Of a stretch of DNA of 47,352 bases, positions 35,719-44,993 are shown piece by piece. A program made the position numbers and the translations under genes. Positions within the stretch are counted from its first letter, which is position 1. Each line of letters opens with the position of its first letter. This stretch comes from Thiomargarita sp. (GTDB lineage Bacteria; Pseudomonadota; Gammaproteobacteria; Beggiatoales; Beggiatoaceae): the NCBI GenBank assembly GCA_020718845.1, contig DYRG01000015.1:13603-60954 (forward strand), given 5' to 3'. Below the pieces are notes generated by a model. The model was given only the letters and a program-made list of their open reading frames with translations, searched no databases and had not been told where the DNA came from.

Positions 35719-37368
35719 CTAAGAGTTATCGTTTGAAGAGGGAGGAGAATTATCGTCGGTGCGAGGACGACGGCGACGACGAAACGGGGGACGACGCAAT
35801 GAATTATGAGGTTTCTTTGCAGGTTTTGGCATTTCCTCAATTATTTCAGTTACCGAACTCTCATTTAAAACAAATCTTGTTTCAATGATTTCTTCTGTTT
35901 TTTCAACAGGTTTTTCAACGGGAATTTCAACAGGTTTCTCAAAAGTTTTCTCAATTTTTGAAATCGGTTTTCTAATGATTCTTGAGGCGGGTTTGGGAAT
36001 TGGTGGTGGAACAGGCACTTCAATTAATAAACTCGCAACAGGTTGAATGCAATTGAATTTTTGACCGGTCAACGCTTCGATTTCTGGAACGTGAAACGCA
36101 TCATCTTCGGTCGCAAAACTAATTGATGTTCCCAACGCGCCCGCTCGTCCCGTTCTTCCAATTCGATGCACATAATCTTCGGGATCGTCGGGCAACGTGA
36201 AATTAATCACATGACTAATCGCATCGATATGCAATCCGCGTCCCGCCACGTCCGTCGCCACTAAAACCCGAATTTTGCCGTTTCGAAACGATTCTAAGGT
36301 CTTGATTCGCTTATCTTGTGCGACATCGCCCGACAACATTGCGCATTGAATCCCATCGCGGGTGAGCTTTTCGCTTAAAAAACGGGTTTCATCGCGGCGA
36401 TTCGCAAAAATCAACACGCGCTGTAAATCTTGCTGAATGATCAAGTTGTAAAGCAAACGGTATTTTTGATCATTTGTAATAATATACATAATCTGATCAA
36501 CGGTTTGCGCGGTGAGTTGTTTGGGTTCGATGGAAATGGTGATCGGATTAGTTGTCCAACCTTCGGCGGCGCGACGGATTTCATCGGGAAAAGTCGCACT
36601 GAATAAAAGGGTTTGACGTTTGTCTTTGTAAGGCGTTGAGCGCACGATTTGACGCACGTCGGGCAAAAATCCCATGTCCAACATCCGATCCGCTTCATCG
36701 AGCACCAATACTTCGACTTTGCTCAAATCGATCAAGTTTTGCTTTTGAAAATCTAATAAACGCCCTGGCGTTGCCACTAAAATATCAACAATTTCAGTAA
36801 GTTGCGATTGTTGTTTGCGATAATCCGTTCCACCAAACGCTTGTGCTGTTTTCAAATGCAAATATCTGGTTAAAACGTGGGTATCTTTGATGATTTGGAT
36901 CACCAATTCGCGGGTCGGGGCTAAAATCAACGCTCTTGGCGTGCCGTTGGGACGTTTGCCCATCGGACGCGATTTCACCAAACGTTGAATGATCGTAATC
37001 ATAAACGCCGCCGTTTTTCCCGTGCCCGTTTGGGCTTGTCCGATCATGTCTTTACCTTGCAAAGTGTGCGGTAAAGTTTCCGCTTGGATCGGCGTGCAAT
37101 ATCGAAAATCCGCGTCCGCAATCGCGTGCATCAACGCATACGACAAATCAAAATCATGAAAGCGCGTCTTACCGTCGACGGGTTCGACAAGGAATTGATC
37201 GGGCTTCCAAAGCGGTTGTTTAGGACGCAGCGGAGGCGGTGATTTGGCTCTCACAATTGGCGGAGGCGGCGGGGCTTGAGGGGGAAGATGAGGCGCGGCA
37301 GGGGCTTTTTTGAATCCCACTAAAGTGTGCAGTTTGTCACGAATTAAACGAAAAATGTGGCGAATCAA
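35719..37368 (-). CDS. rhlB: DEAD-box RNA helicase, RhlB-like
   Basis: ATP-dependent RNA helicase acting in RNA decay or ribosome assembly. After a Pro-rich linker (PPQAPPPPP) the core has the Q motif ([13 protein letters not shown]...[10 protein letters not shown]), [27 protein letters not shown] ([14 protein letters not shown]), SATFP, and the C-terminal RecA domain with [11 protein letters not shown] and [10 protein letters not shown]. The tail is Glu/Lys-Pro rich, then Arg-rich (RRRRRPR), likely binding [14 protein letters not shown] before the Q motif resembles RhlB. No ATG start exists near; TTG 37368 follows gph's stop at 15 nt with GAAGGA, and is preferred to TTG 37407, giving 549 aa. 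Confidence 0.88.
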   Translation of the reverse strand: MIRHIFRLIRDKLHTLVGFKKAPAAPHLPPQAPPPPPIVRAKSPPPLRPKQPLWKPDQFLVEPVDGKTRFHDFDLSYALMHAIADADFRYCTPIQAETLPHTLQGKDMIGQAQTGTGKTAAFMITIIQRLVKSRPMGKRPNGTPRALILAPTRELVIQIIKDTHVLTRYLHLKTAQAFGGTDYRKQQSQLTEIVDILVATPGRLLDFQKQNLIDLSKVEVLVLDEADRMLDMGFLPDVRQIVRSTPYKDKRQTLLFSATFPDEIRRAAEGWTTNPITISIEPKQLTAQTVDQIMYIITNDQKYRLLYNLIIQQDLQRVLIFANRRDETRFLSEKLTRDGIQCAMLSGDVAQDKRIKTLESFRNGKIRVLVATDVAGRGLHIDAISHVINFTLPDDPEDYVHRIGRTGRAGALGTSISFATEDDAFHVPEIEALTGQKFNCIQPVASLLIEVPVPPPIPKPASRIIRKPISKIEKTFEKPVEIPVEKPVEKTEEIIETRFVLNESSVTEIIEEMPKPAKKPHNSLRRPPFRRRRRPRTDDNSPPSSNDNS

Positions 37369-37384
37369 GTTCTTATAATCCTTC

Positions 37385-38020
37385 TTAAAATAATTTAAGT
37401 AAATCAATAGGTTGGGTTAATAAAATATCTGCACCCCAAGTATCGGGCGAATCGTGGGAATCCAGATAACCAAACAGGGCGACGGCGGTACGCATTCCTG
37501 CGCGTTTGCCCGCTTCGATGTCGCGTTGAGCATCGCCCACATACAAAACATTGGCGGGATCGACGGCAAGTTGTTGACAAGCAAACAATAATGGCGCGGG
37601 ATCGGGTTTTTTGACCGCCAACGTATCGCCACTAATCACGCATTTGCAATTTAAATCAAGGGCTTGCACTAACGGATCGGTTAAAAACGCGGGTTTATTA
37701 GTGACGATCCCCCATTTTAGCTGACGTTTTTCAAGTGTGCGCAAAATCTGATCCATGCCCTCAAACAAACGGGTATGCGTGGCGATATTGTGTTGATAGA
37801 AGTCGACTAATTGCGACCACAGTTCGTCGATGTGCGGAGGTTCTTCTTTAAATCCTTGACGAATCATATATTTAGCTCCATGCGAAACCCAAGGACGAAT
37901 CTCGTCAAATGGCAACGGATCGCGGTTTTCGGATCGCAAAACGTGGTTCAACGCCGCCGCCAAATCGGGCGCAGTATCCGCCAACGTCCCATCCAAATCA
38001 AACAGTACCGCTTCCAGCAT
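37385..38020 (-). CDS. gph: phosphoglycolate phosphatase (HAD superfamily)
   Basis: Hydrolyses 2-phosphoglycolate, a by-product of DNA repair and of Rubisco in autotrophs. It has 211 aa. HAD motif I is [10 protein letters not shown] with D8 and D10; motif II is VTNKP; motif III/IV are KKPDPAPL and [17 protein letters not shown]. The cap domain lies between residues 15 and 85. It is the first gene of a pair with the DEAD-box helicase. Confidence 0.9.
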   Translation of the reverse strand: MLEAVLFDLDGTLADTAPDLAAALNHVLRSENRDPLPFDEIRPWVSHGAKYMIRQGFKEEPPHIDELWSQLVDFYQHNIATHTRLFEGMDQILRTLEKRQLKWGIVTNKPAFLTDPLVQALDLNCKCVISGDTLAVKKPDPAPLLFACQQLAVDPANVLYVGDAQRDIEAGKRAGMRTAVALFGYLDSHDSPDTWGADILLTQPIDLLKLF

Positions 38021-38260
38021 TTTCGACTTCCTATCAACACAAAAACGCGAAATTTTAGCTGGTTTTCTTTATTTTAGCTACGATTCAAATGACTTTAATT
38101 GCATTTCTCAGAAATCGGTTTATAGATAAAGAAGGGTTTTATAATATAATGTCCTATAATAAATGAACGAAGAGATTGAATATATAGAAATTAAAAATCC
38201 CTTCTCGTTTCATTTCAACGACAATATGATATTTTTTTGAAAACACACAGGAATTTAAAC

Positions 38261-38677
38261 ATGAAAGCACGGATTAAATTAATCGAGGGCATGACTTGGT
38301 TGGGCGAAGCAGACAGCGGGCACGGCGTGATCATGGACGCATCTCCAGAAGTTGGCGGACGCAATTTGGGCGCACGTCCAATGGAATTATTGTTAATGGG
38401 ATTAGGCGGTTGCACGGGCATCGACGTGAAAATGATCCTCGAAAAAAGTCGCCAAAACCTCATCGACTGCCAAATCGAAATCTCCGCCGATCGCGCCCCC
38501 GAAGACCCCAAAGTTTTCACGAAAATTAACGTGCATTACATTGTCATCGGCACAAATCTCGACGAAACCAAAGTCAAACGCGCCATTGATTTGTCCGCAG
38601 AAAAATATTGCTCGGTCTCTAAAATGCTCGACAAAACCGCTGAAATCACCCATTCTTTTGAAATCAAAAACCTATAA
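38261..38677 (+). CDS. OsmC-family peroxiredoxin-like protein
   Basis: Thiol-dependent hydroperoxide reductase of the OsmC/YhfA type, 138 aa from ATG 38261 (AGGA 8 nt upstream); the longer frame from TTG 38237 is unlikely. The two redox cysteines are C51 (MGLGGCTGIDV) and C117 (AEKYCSVSKML), with R39-P-M-E typical of the family. Cytoplasmic. The YhfA-like subgroup lacks a clear in vivo substrate. The upstream spacer 38021-38260 has a TATAAT-like element but no other recognisable feature. Confidence 0.9.
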   Translation: MKARIKLIEGMTWLGEADSGHGVIMDASPEVGGRNLGARPMELLLMGLGGCTGIDVKMILEKSRQNLIDCQIEISADRAPEDPKVFTKINVHYIVIGTNLDETKVKRAIDLSAEKYCSVSKMLDKTAEITHSFEIKNL

Positions 38678-38685
38678 TTGATTCT

Positions 38686-38713
38686 AGGCTATTTTTGTTA
38701 AAATAGCCTCTTT
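38686..38713 (+). terminator. intrinsic terminator of the OsmC gene
   Basis: AGGCTATTTT pairs with AAAATAGCCT over ten bases with a four-base loop, followed by CTTTC. Confidence 0.75.
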
Positions 38714-38734
38714 CACCTTTGGAGCTAATGATCA

Positions 38735-39037
38735 ATGAAAAAATTAATTTTTTTGGTGCTTATTGTTATATCTATTTGGCAATATAACAAATATAAATCA
38801 AATAGTTATTATTCACCACCTGCTAATAATACAATTTCTTCTACACCAATAATATCTAATGAAAATAATATTACGCCACCTTCAATTTCTTCTTCATTTA
38901 AATGTGATGGTCGAACGCATTGTTCACAAATGACTTCATGTGAAGAAGCTACTTTTTTCTTAAAAAATTGTCCGAATGTTAAAATGGACGGCGATGGAAA
39001 TGGTATTCCTTGTGAAAAACAATGGTGTAAAAGATAA
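38735..39037 (+). CDS. excalibur calcium-binding domain protein, exported or membrane-anchored
   Basis: A 100-aa protein. Residues 1-18 are a hydrophobic N-terminal anchor or signal (KKLIFLVLIVISIW), then a Ser/Asn/Pro-rich linker to about residue 52. The excalibur domain follows: FKCDGRTHCSQMTSCEEA and then D-G-D-G-N-G-I-P-C-E, the EF-hand-like calcium loop, with six cysteines in total. Such domains occur at the cell surface, often beside nuclease domains; none is fused here. GGAG lies upstream. Confidence 0.88.
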   Translation: MKKLIFLVLIVISIWQYNKYKSNSYYSPPANNTISSTPIISNENNITPPSISSSFKCDGRTHCSQMTSCEEATFFLKNCPNVKMDGDGNGIPCEKQWCKR

Positions 39038-39061
39038 TTAACAATTTTTGGAGAAACTCTT

Positions 39062-39652
39062 ATGAATACTACGATTCCCAATGATCCCGCGCCCACCTTA
39101 GAAGATATTTGGCGTTTATTCAGAGAAACTGATTTAAAAATGCAAGAAACAGATCGACAACTTAAAGAAAATGCTCAGCAACAAAAAGAAACCGATCGAC
39201 AAATCAAAGCGATGAGCAAAAAAATTGGAGAATTGGGTAATCGATTGGGTGAATTTGTGGAAGCATTTGTCGAACCTTCTATTGTGAGGTTATTTCAAGA
39301 AAGGGGAGTTGATATTACCGCCGTAATGCGCGATGTAAAAGCAAAGAATCCTAAATTAAATTTGGCAATGGAAATTGATTTGTTTGCGATTAATGGTGAT
39401 AATTGTGTGTTAGTGGAAGTAAAAAGTAATTTAAGCATCGATGACGTGAATGAACATTTGGAAAGAATGGACAAATTTAAAACCTTATTTCCGATTTATA
39501 AGGATTACAGAGTATTAGGTGCAATTACGGGAATGGTGATTCCAGAAAATGTTGCACGTTATGCGTATAAAAAAGGCTTTTTTGTGATTGCGCAAAAAGG
39601 CGATTCAGCCGTTATTTTAAATGATAACAAATTTCAACCCACAACTTGGTAA
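39062..39652 (+). CDS. PD-(D/E)XK nuclease-like protein with N-terminal coiled coil
   Basis: A 196-aa soluble protein. Residues 10-65 form a heptad-rich coiled coil (QETDRQLKENAQQQKETDRQ). The C-terminal part has the nuclease-fold core: EFVEAFVEPSIV, then LAMEIDLFAINGDNCVLVEVKS, where E-x-D and ExK form the PD-(D/E)XK site. The family is widespread in cyanobacteria and Beggiatoa-like genomes (DUF3782-type) and of unknown role. A good GGAG precedes it. It lies 15 bp before the RNA methyltransferase. Confidence 0.8.
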   Translation: MNTTIPNDPAPTLEDIWRLFRETDLKMQETDRQLKENAQQQKETDRQIKAMSKKIGELGNRLGEFVEAFVEPSIVRLFQERGVDITAVMRDVKAKNPKLNLAMEIDLFAINGDNCVLVEVKSNLSIDDVNEHLERMDKFKTLFPIYKDYRVLGAITGMVIPENVARYAYKKGFFVIAQKGDSAVILNDNKFQPTTW

Positions 39653-39667
39653 AATATCTTAATAATC

Positions 39668-40846
39668 ATGAAATTACATAAAAATCTTGTTCTCGCAGTG
39701 ATTGACACTTTATCTTCAATTTTTGAACAACAACAATATGCGGATAAAGTTATTGAAAGACAACTTAAAGCAAATCCACGTTGGGGAGCGCGTGATCGAG
39801 CCTTTGTTGCCGAGTATAGTTATGAAATTGTACGTTGGAAACGTTTGTTAGAATACTTAATTCATAATAGACCTAATTTGTGGGATTTGTTTGGTGCGTA
39901 TCTTTTGTGGAAAGGAGAAACATTGCCCGATTGGGAAGAATTTAAAGGCGTTTCAATTGATAAAGAACGTTTAGAAGAAATCCAACACAATCGTGCATTA
40001 AGAGAATCGATCCCAGAATGGTTAGATCAAGTCGGAGAAAGTGAACTAAAAGAAGAGTGGGATACGATTTTATCTTCTTTAAATAAAACTGCACCCTTAG
40101 TAATTCGAGTCAATACTTTAAAAACTACTCGTGAAGCATTACAAATTAGATTTCAAGAAGATAAGATTGAAACTTCTGTGGTGGGTGATGCTGCGTTGCA
40201 ATTAAAAGTCAGAAGAAATTTATTTCTACATCCCGCTTTTAAAGAAGGATTGTTTGAAATTCAAGACGCGAATTCTCAACGGATTGCGCCCGCGTTGCAA
40301 TTAAAAGCAGGTTTGACGGTGATCGATGCGTGTGCGGGTGGTGGCGGGAAAACCTTGCAAATGGCAGCGTTGATGGAAAATAAGGGCAAAATCATCGCCT
40401 TAGATACTGAAGCGTGGAAACTCGCCAATTTAAAACAGCGAGCGCGTCGAGCAGGAGCTTTTAATATTGAACCGCGCCATATTGAAAATAATAAAATAAT
40501 CAAGCGGTTACATAATTATGCGGATCGAGTCTTATTAGATGTGCCGTGCACGGGGTTGGGCGTGTTGCGACGCAATCCTGATGCGAAGTGGAAACTCAGT
40601 TTGCAAAGTTTGGAAGATGTGCGGCAACGTCAGCGTGACATTTTGCAAAATTATTCGGCGATGTGTAAGGTCGGCGGACTGGTCGTATATGCGACGTGTA
40701 GCATTCTGCCGTCCGAAAATCAGTTTCAAGTTGCGCAATTTCTCGAGGCAAATCCGCGTTTTGTGTTGCAAAATGAGGAAAATTTATATCCTCACCAATC
40801 GGGTTTTGATGGGTTTTATTATGCAATTTTACAGAAAACCAGTTAA
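39668..40846 (+). CDS. RsmB/NOP-family rRNA (cytosine-C5) methyltransferase
   Basis: SAM-dependent m5C methyltransferase, 392 aa. The N-terminal ~130 residues are a NusB-like helical domain shared with RsmB. The Rossmann core has DACAGGGGKTLQ (residues 220-231). The two catalytic cysteines are C294 (DVPCTGLGVLRRNPD) and C344 (YATCSILPSEN). The likely target is C967 of 16S rRNA as for RsmB, but close paralogues exist, so the site is not certain. fmt, def and trkA, common neighbours of rsmB, are absent. Confidence 0.85.
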   Translation: MKLHKNLVLAVIDTLSSIFEQQQYADKVIERQLKANPRWGARDRAFVAEYSYEIVRWKRLLEYLIHNRPNLWDLFGAYLLWKGETLPDWEEFKGVSIDKERLEEIQHNRALRESIPEWLDQVGESELKEEWDTILSSLNKTAPLVIRVNTLKTTREALQIRFQEDKIETSVVGDAALQLKVRRNLFLHPAFKEGLFEIQDANSQRIAPALQLKAGLTVIDACAGGGGKTLQMAALMENKGKIIALDTEAWKLANLKQRARRAGAFNIEPRHIENNKIIKRLHNYADRVLLDVPCTGLGVLRRNPDAKWKLSLQSLEDVRQRQRDILQNYSAMCKVGGLVVYATCSILPSENQFQVAQFLEANPRFVLQNEENLYPHQSGFDGFYYAILQKTS

Positions 40847-40945
40847 ATCAATAGGTTAAGAGAGAAATCTCAAAAAAAGGTTGCAATTTTCCCAACTACT
40901 TGAAATAATTGGCTTCAATACTTTTTGGAGAAGCATGAGACCACA

Positions 40946-42172
40946 ATGATGATTAATACCAACTACACTAAGACGTTGTTTATATGTGCATTATTGGGAT
41001 TGGGCGGCTGTGCCGTGACTCCTGACGACAACGAAGTCGATCCTAATGCCACCGCAGAATCCACGACAGATTCTGCCCCTTTGACAAACGCTTCAATTAA
41101 CAAAAAAACCGGTAAGCATTACGAAAGTTTATGGGGACGCATCGCCGCCGGTTACGAATTGCAACCCTCCGTAGAACCCGAACGCTACGCAAAATCTTTA
41201 GCTTTTTACCAACGCAATCACAAACATTTCTACCGCCTCAGCTACAACGCCGCACCTTATCTCCATTACATTGCAGAAGCCGTCGAACAACGCGGTATGC
41301 CAATGGAAATCGCTCTCCTCCCCGCCATTGAAAGCGCGTACAAACCCACCGCTCGTTCCCCTAAAAGCGCCGCTGGCATTTGGCAATTTATCCCTGGCAC
41401 AGGTAAAATCTTCGGTTTGCAACAAAACAAATCCTATGATGGTCGCCAAGACATCGCTGCTTCCACCGAAGCCGCTTTGAATTATTTACAATTATTACAC
41501 GACAAAATGGGTGGCGATTGGTTAAATGCAATTGCAGCCTATAATTGTGGCGAAGGGCGCGTTCTCAAAGAAATTAGAAAGAACAAAGCGCAAGGCAAAC
41601 CTACCGATTATTGGTCATTAAATCTCCCCAAAGAAACACGCGGTTACATTCCAAGTTTATTAGCGGTTTCTGCCATCATCAAATACTCTGATCAATACGG
41701 CATTGCTCTCCCAGATATTCCAAATCAACCTTACGTTGCAATGGTTGAAACTAACGAACAAGTTGATTTAGAAACCGTTGCTTCTTTAATTAATATGCCA
41801 TTGCCAGAATTACGTTATTTGAACCCCGGCTTTAAGAAAGTTTATGTGGGCGCGCCTTATGTATTAGTTCCCGTCGACAAAGCAGAAATGTTACAACAAA
41901 AATTAGCAAATGCGGGTATTTCTCAAAGCACCGACACTGTTCCAATTGCTCAAGTTGAATCGCCTTTTGATGCGGGAGAATCTCCTTTCACACAATTAGT
42001 TGCCGCACAAACCCATGAAGTTCAAGATGGTGAAACCTTACGCGATATTGCTCGCCAATATCAAACCAGCACCCAATCCTTAGCCGTTTTAAACAAAATA
42101 GACCGTAAAGCAGCGATTTCTGCGGGCACAGTTCTTCAAATTCCAGCGGTTCAAGCGGCAACCAACCAATAA
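40946..42172 (+). CDS. mltD: lytic murein transglycosylase D-like lipoprotein
   Basis: Outer-membrane lipoprotein that cleaves peptidoglycan glycan strands. The lipobox is LGGC with lipidated C22. The SLT domain (about residues 103-220) has catalytic E129 (LLPAIESAYKP), GIWQFIP and AIAAYNCGEGRV. A LysM domain lies near residues 355-400 (HEVQDGETLRDIARQY). 408 aa from ATG 40946; the TTG at 40925 is less likely. The GGAG is about 17 nt upstream of this ATG and sits at normal distance from a four-codon frame (ATG 40935) ending in ATGA at the gene start, which might allow coupling. Confidence 0.9.
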   Translation: MMINTNYTKTLFICALLGLGGCAVTPDDNEVDPNATAESTTDSAPLTNASINKKTGKHYESLWGRIAAGYELQPSVEPERYAKSLAFYQRNHKHFYRLSYNAAPYLHYIAEAVEQRGMPMEIALLPAIESAYKPTARSPKSAAGIWQFIPGTGKIFGLQQNKSYDGRQDIAASTEAALNYLQLLHDKMGGDWLNAIAAYNCGEGRVLKEIRKNKAQGKPTDYWSLNLPKETRGYIPSLLAVSAIIKYSDQYGIALPDIPNQPYVAMVETNEQVDLETVASLINMPLPELRYLNPGFKKVYVGAPYVLVPVDKAEMLQQKLANAGISQSTDTVPIAQVESPFDAGESPFTQLVAAQTHEVQDGETLRDIARQYQTSTQSLAVLNKIDRKAAISAGTVLQIPAVQAATNQ

Positions 42173-42192
42173 GATTTCATATTACTCCTTTG

Positions 42193-42228
42193 ACGCTGTT
42201 CAAATGTAAAAATTTGGCAGCGTTTTTT
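42193..42228 (+). terminator. intrinsic terminator of mltD
   Basis: ACGCTG...CAAAT pairs with ATTTG.CAGCGT and is followed by six T. Confidence 0.8.
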
Positions 42229-42291
42229 ATTGTCTTCTAATTACGCCACTTTGAATAAAATTCATTTGAACCCGCAAATAATATCCCAAAG

Positions 42292-42320
42292 AAAAACCGA
42301 AGCAAATGCCTCGGTTTTTT
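42292..42320. terminator. bidirectional hairpin between mltD and the membrane protein gene
   Basis: AAAAACCGA pairs with TCGGTTTTT, with GCA/TGC pairing in the loop. A runs on one side and T runs on the other allow action in both directions. Confidence 0.75.
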
Positions 42321-42347
42321 TGTGAACAAATGGACTTAAAAGTAAAA

Positions 42348-42749
42348 TTAACGACTAAGGTCTAAACCAGCACGCTTGCTTGCAACAGTGACGGTAAAAC
42401 CAGCCATCACATCAAGAAGTTGGATAATCATTAACATTAAGAAAGTGGTTGTACCCGCCGCCTGAACAAGAAGAAACTCCACTAAGAACACCACAAATAA
42501 ACCCATTGAGAAAGTTTGTTCAAGCATTTGTTCTTGAGTTGCACGAGTGGATTTGAGGATTTCAATGTATAACAAAATCAACCCAATCGTGACCATTAAA
42601 GCCCCACCCGTAAAGGGGACTTTTGCGCCCGACATCATAGAAATCGTGAACAATGGGCTAGTATCCAAAGAACCCGCCACACCAATTAACGCTAACAGAT
42701 TGTAAATAATAAATAAAACTGCCATCATTGGCACGTCCCGTAAGTTCAT
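42348..42749 (-). CDS. small membrane protein with four helices, unknown function
   Basis: A 133-aa integral membrane protein from ATG 42749, which has a strong CGGAGGA 5-6 nt upstream; the frame's upstream TTG at 42782 is not credible. Hydrophobic helices near residues 8-26, 46-65, 82-98 and 101-122, with a cytoplasmic-looking charged loop KSTRATQEQMLEQ. No family or motif recognised. Monocistronic between two terminators and the divergent DUF2259 gene. Confidence 0.75.
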   Translation of the reverse strand: MNLRDVPMMAVLFIIYNLLALIGVAGSLDTSPLFTISMMSGAKVPFTGGALMVTIGLILLYIEILKSTRATQEQMLEQTFSMGLFVVFLVEFLLVQAAGTTTFLMLMIIQLLDVMAGFTVTVASKRAGLDLSR

Positions 42750-42855
42750 AAATCCTCCGAAAAAGTAAATAAAAAATTTCAAGATAGCATTCTACCTCAA
42801 AAGCATTATATTATGTCATTGTTATGAATTTATGAACACCAGAGGAGAAAATTAA

Positions 42856-43581
42856 ATGCACTCTTTTATTATTTTATTGTTTTTATTGTGTTTTTCTGAA
42901 AGTTATGCGGGAGACATTGCCCAACTTTCTGTGTTAGGTTTTTCTAAAAACGCGAAATTCTTTGCGTTTGAACAATTTGGTTCGCATGAAAGTTCCAATG
43001 AAAATTACGCCGATTTATTTCTTTTAGAAGTTGAAAAAAATGATTTTGCAATAAAACCCTTTCAACAAAACTCAATGCAGAAATCCATCGAAGAACTCCG
43101 TGAAATCAATAAACATAAAGCAAAACTAAAACTAAAAGAACTACAATTGCTTAAACCAGAAATCGGTAATCATTTGTTAAGTCGTCCTCTCACAGATTTA
43201 AGCGGTTCTCCCTATCAAGTTGAGTTTTCTTTGCAACCTACTTTAGCGGGTTCAAGCAGTGATATTTATATTTTAAACTTAGAAACGAAAGAAACCGATC
43301 AAGAGTGCTTTGGATTAGGAAAAGCCAAAATTTTTACCTTAACTTTAAAAGGAAAAAATGATAATCAAATCCAAATCTTACAAAAAGATACTCAACTACC
43401 TATCAGTCGAGGTTGTCCATTAGATTATCGACTGGCAGAAATCATTTCTTATCAAAATAAAATCGTCGTTTTTATCAATATGTTCTTCGCAGGATCGGAA
43501 GGTCATAATATGCGTTATTTAGCAGTCACTGCGCATATTAAGGATAGTTACAAAAAGAAAACACTTGAGGGTTTAAAATGA
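42856..43581 (+). CDS. secreted DUF2259-family protein
   Basis: A 241-aa exported protein; signal peptide to about residue 18 (SESYAGD). The start of the mature part, LGFSKNAKFFAFEQFGSHESS, is the hallmark of DUF2259 (predicted secreted, WD-like opening). Further on GLGKAKIFTLTL and IVVFINMFFAGSEGHNMRYL also fit. Two or three cysteines near residues 155 and 195 could bond. Function unknown. Good GAGGAG upstream; overlaps the next gene by four bases. Confidence 0.78.
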   Translation: MHSFIILLFLLCFSESYAGDIAQLSVLGFSKNAKFFAFEQFGSHESSNENYADLFLLEVEKNDFAIKPFQQNSMQKSIEELREINKHKAKLKLKELQLLKPEIGNHLLSRPLTDLSGSPYQVEFSLQPTLAGSSSDIYILNLETKETDQECFGLGKAKIFTLTLKGKNDNQIQILQKDTQLPISRGCPLDYRLAEIISYQNKIVVFINMFFAGSEGHNMRYLAVTAHIKDSYKKKTLEGLK

Positions 43582-44012
43582 GCAGTCAGTTTCAACAAAA
43601 ATATAATGGACGTTTCTACAACACATTACATTGGGAGCAATTAGATAAATTATGGGGAGTTTTAAAAGAAAATAACTCAGATTGGTATGTGTATTTTATT
43701 AATCATGAAGAAGTTCCGCTTGTACCTTTAGAAACCAATGAATTTCAAATCTTTTTAGAGGAAATAAATGTGCTGTTAAAAGAAGATCATGAATATGATT
43801 ATTGTGGAATTGTGTACGCGGATTCTTTTGAACATCCAACGATGGTTAAAATCTACGATCCTCACAATTTGGGAGCATCATGTGGTTCTAGCGGTCGTAA
43901 AATTCATCCGCGTTGGTTGTTGAGCAAAATTCCTCCCGAACCCATTGAAGATGATGCGCTAGTTCCTAACGTTCGCAAACGTTGGTGGCAACGCATTTTT
44001 GAAACCACTTAA
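43578..44012 (+). CDS. unknown soluble protein, coupled to the DUF2259 gene
   Basis: A 144-aa acidic protein starting MSSQFQQKYNGRFYNTL. It has no signal peptide. A Trp/Tyr-rich first half (SDWYVYFINHEEVP) is followed by YDYCGIVYADS and KIYDPHNLGASCGSSGRKIHPRW, a stretch that looks conserved. I do not recognise a named family. Four-base ATGA overlap with the secreted protein; 36 bp before the SMI1/KNR4 gene. Confidence 0.7.
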   Translation: MSSQFQQKYNGRFYNTLHWEQLDKLWGVLKENNSDWYVYFINHEEVPLVPLETNEFQIFLEEINVLLKEDHEYDYCGIVYADSFEHPTMVKIYDPHNLGASCGSSGRKIHPRWLLSKIPPEPIEDDALVPNVRKRWWQRIFETT

Positions 44013-44048
44013 ATTACAATAATCTTTTGATTTATAAGGAATTTTACA

Positions 44049-44606
44049 ATGGGGCTTATCGATGAATTTAATGAAAAGTTGAAAGCATTAGTCGATGAGG
44101 ATAGTTTTGATTGGCAACGAATAGTTTTCTCTACACCAGAAATCGAAGAAAGCATTTCAAAGTTGCGAGAAAAAGTGATTATTCCAGAAGAATTAGCCGC
44201 GTTTTTCTTGAAATATGGTGCTTTCAAATCAAACGGGTTTGGGGATGCTTGGCAAACCGTGCAACTTTTCTCAGTTCAAGAATTAATCGACATCCCCTTA
44301 GGAATTGTTGATTTTATTGATTATTATTGGGGAGGACGACCAGAATTTGCGGACTATTTTTCTTCTGAAGAAATTACCCAATTAAATCAACACTATAAAA
44401 TTTTTGGTTTAAAATATGTTGATGATAATGTTCATGATTATTGGTTTTTTGATCGATATGAAAAGTTTGGAAATTTACCTTTTGATCAAGATGATTGTGA
44501 ACCCGCAATGGATATTTTAAAAGAACTCCTCATTTCAAGTAACTTAACGCTTTCTTTAGAAGAATTGCTCAACGCTCAATTTGAATCTATTTTAGAAGAG
44601 CTTTAA
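44049..44606 (+). CDS. SMI1/KNR4 (SUKH)-like protein
   Basis: A 185-aa cytoplasmic protein. The pattern EIEESISKLREKVIIPEELAAFFLKYGAFKSNGFGD near residues 35-73 is typical of the SUKH superfamily N terminus, and the FGLKYVDDNVHDYWFFDRYEKFG region fits the later strands. Many SUKH proteins are immunity proteins against contact-dependent toxins, but no toxin gene is nearby, so immunity is only a possibility. AAGGA precedes the ATG. Terminator follows. Confidence 0.7.
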   Translation: MGLIDEFNEKLKALVDEDSFDWQRIVFSTPEIEESISKLREKVIIPEELAAFFLKYGAFKSNGFGDAWQTVQLFSVQELIDIPLGIVDFIDYYWGGRPEFADYFSSEEITQLNQHYKIFGLKYVDDNVHDYWFFDRYEKFGNLPFDQDDCEPAMDILKELLISSNLTLSLEELLNAQFESILEEL

Positions 44607-44644
44607 AAATAGCGCCTTTTATATCCTACATAAATCATTTGTAG

Positions 44645-44674
44645 GGTGCAATGCAATTGCACCTGTTTTTTTTT
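44645..44674 (+). terminator. intrinsic terminator after the SMI1/KNR4-like gene
   Basis: GGTGCAA (45-51) pairs with TTGCACC (57-63), followed by nine T. A second nested hairpin, CCTACA/TGTAGG, lies just before it. Confidence 0.8.
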
Positions 44675-44740
44675 AAATGATGCGATTACACCCCATCTTA
44701 CGGTTGCTTGAAAAGATCAAAATATTCCCGAATCCCTTTA

Positions 44741-44921
44741 TTTGAACACTTTTTGTTTTTATTAAAACCATTTAAATCAATGTATTAAAATTTAATCCAA
44801 AAACTGTTTGAACACTTTTGAACACTTTTGAACACTTTGTTAATAATCAAATGGTTAGCACGTTTTTAAGTAAATTTAATCATTAAAATCAATAAGTTGG
44901 GTTTGAACACTTTTGAACACT
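44741..44921 (+). repeat. 10-bp unit TTTGAACACT, six copies
   Basis: Exact copies begin at 44741, 44807, 44817, 44827, 44902 and 44912. Within the triplet and the doublet the period is exactly 10 bp, one helical turn, which would place proteins bound to them on one face. AT-rich spacers separate the groups. Resembles an operator array or iterons; no rep gene is near. Confidence 0.75.
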
Positions 44922-44993
44922 TTTGATTTTGCTAATATAGATTAAAATCAAAGAGTTATATTGTGGCATAATAAATGCGGTTATAGGTTATAT

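Noticed and set aside
35598-35840. 80-aa minus-strand frame across the helicase terminator
   Set aside because: Overlaps the Arg-rich end of the helicase gene and the intrinsic terminator; low-complexity shadow.
40935-40949. Four-codon leader frame (MRPQ) overlapping the mltD start
   Set aside because: It has the good ribosome site, but four codons could arise by chance and nothing else supports a leader peptide; mentioned under mltD only.
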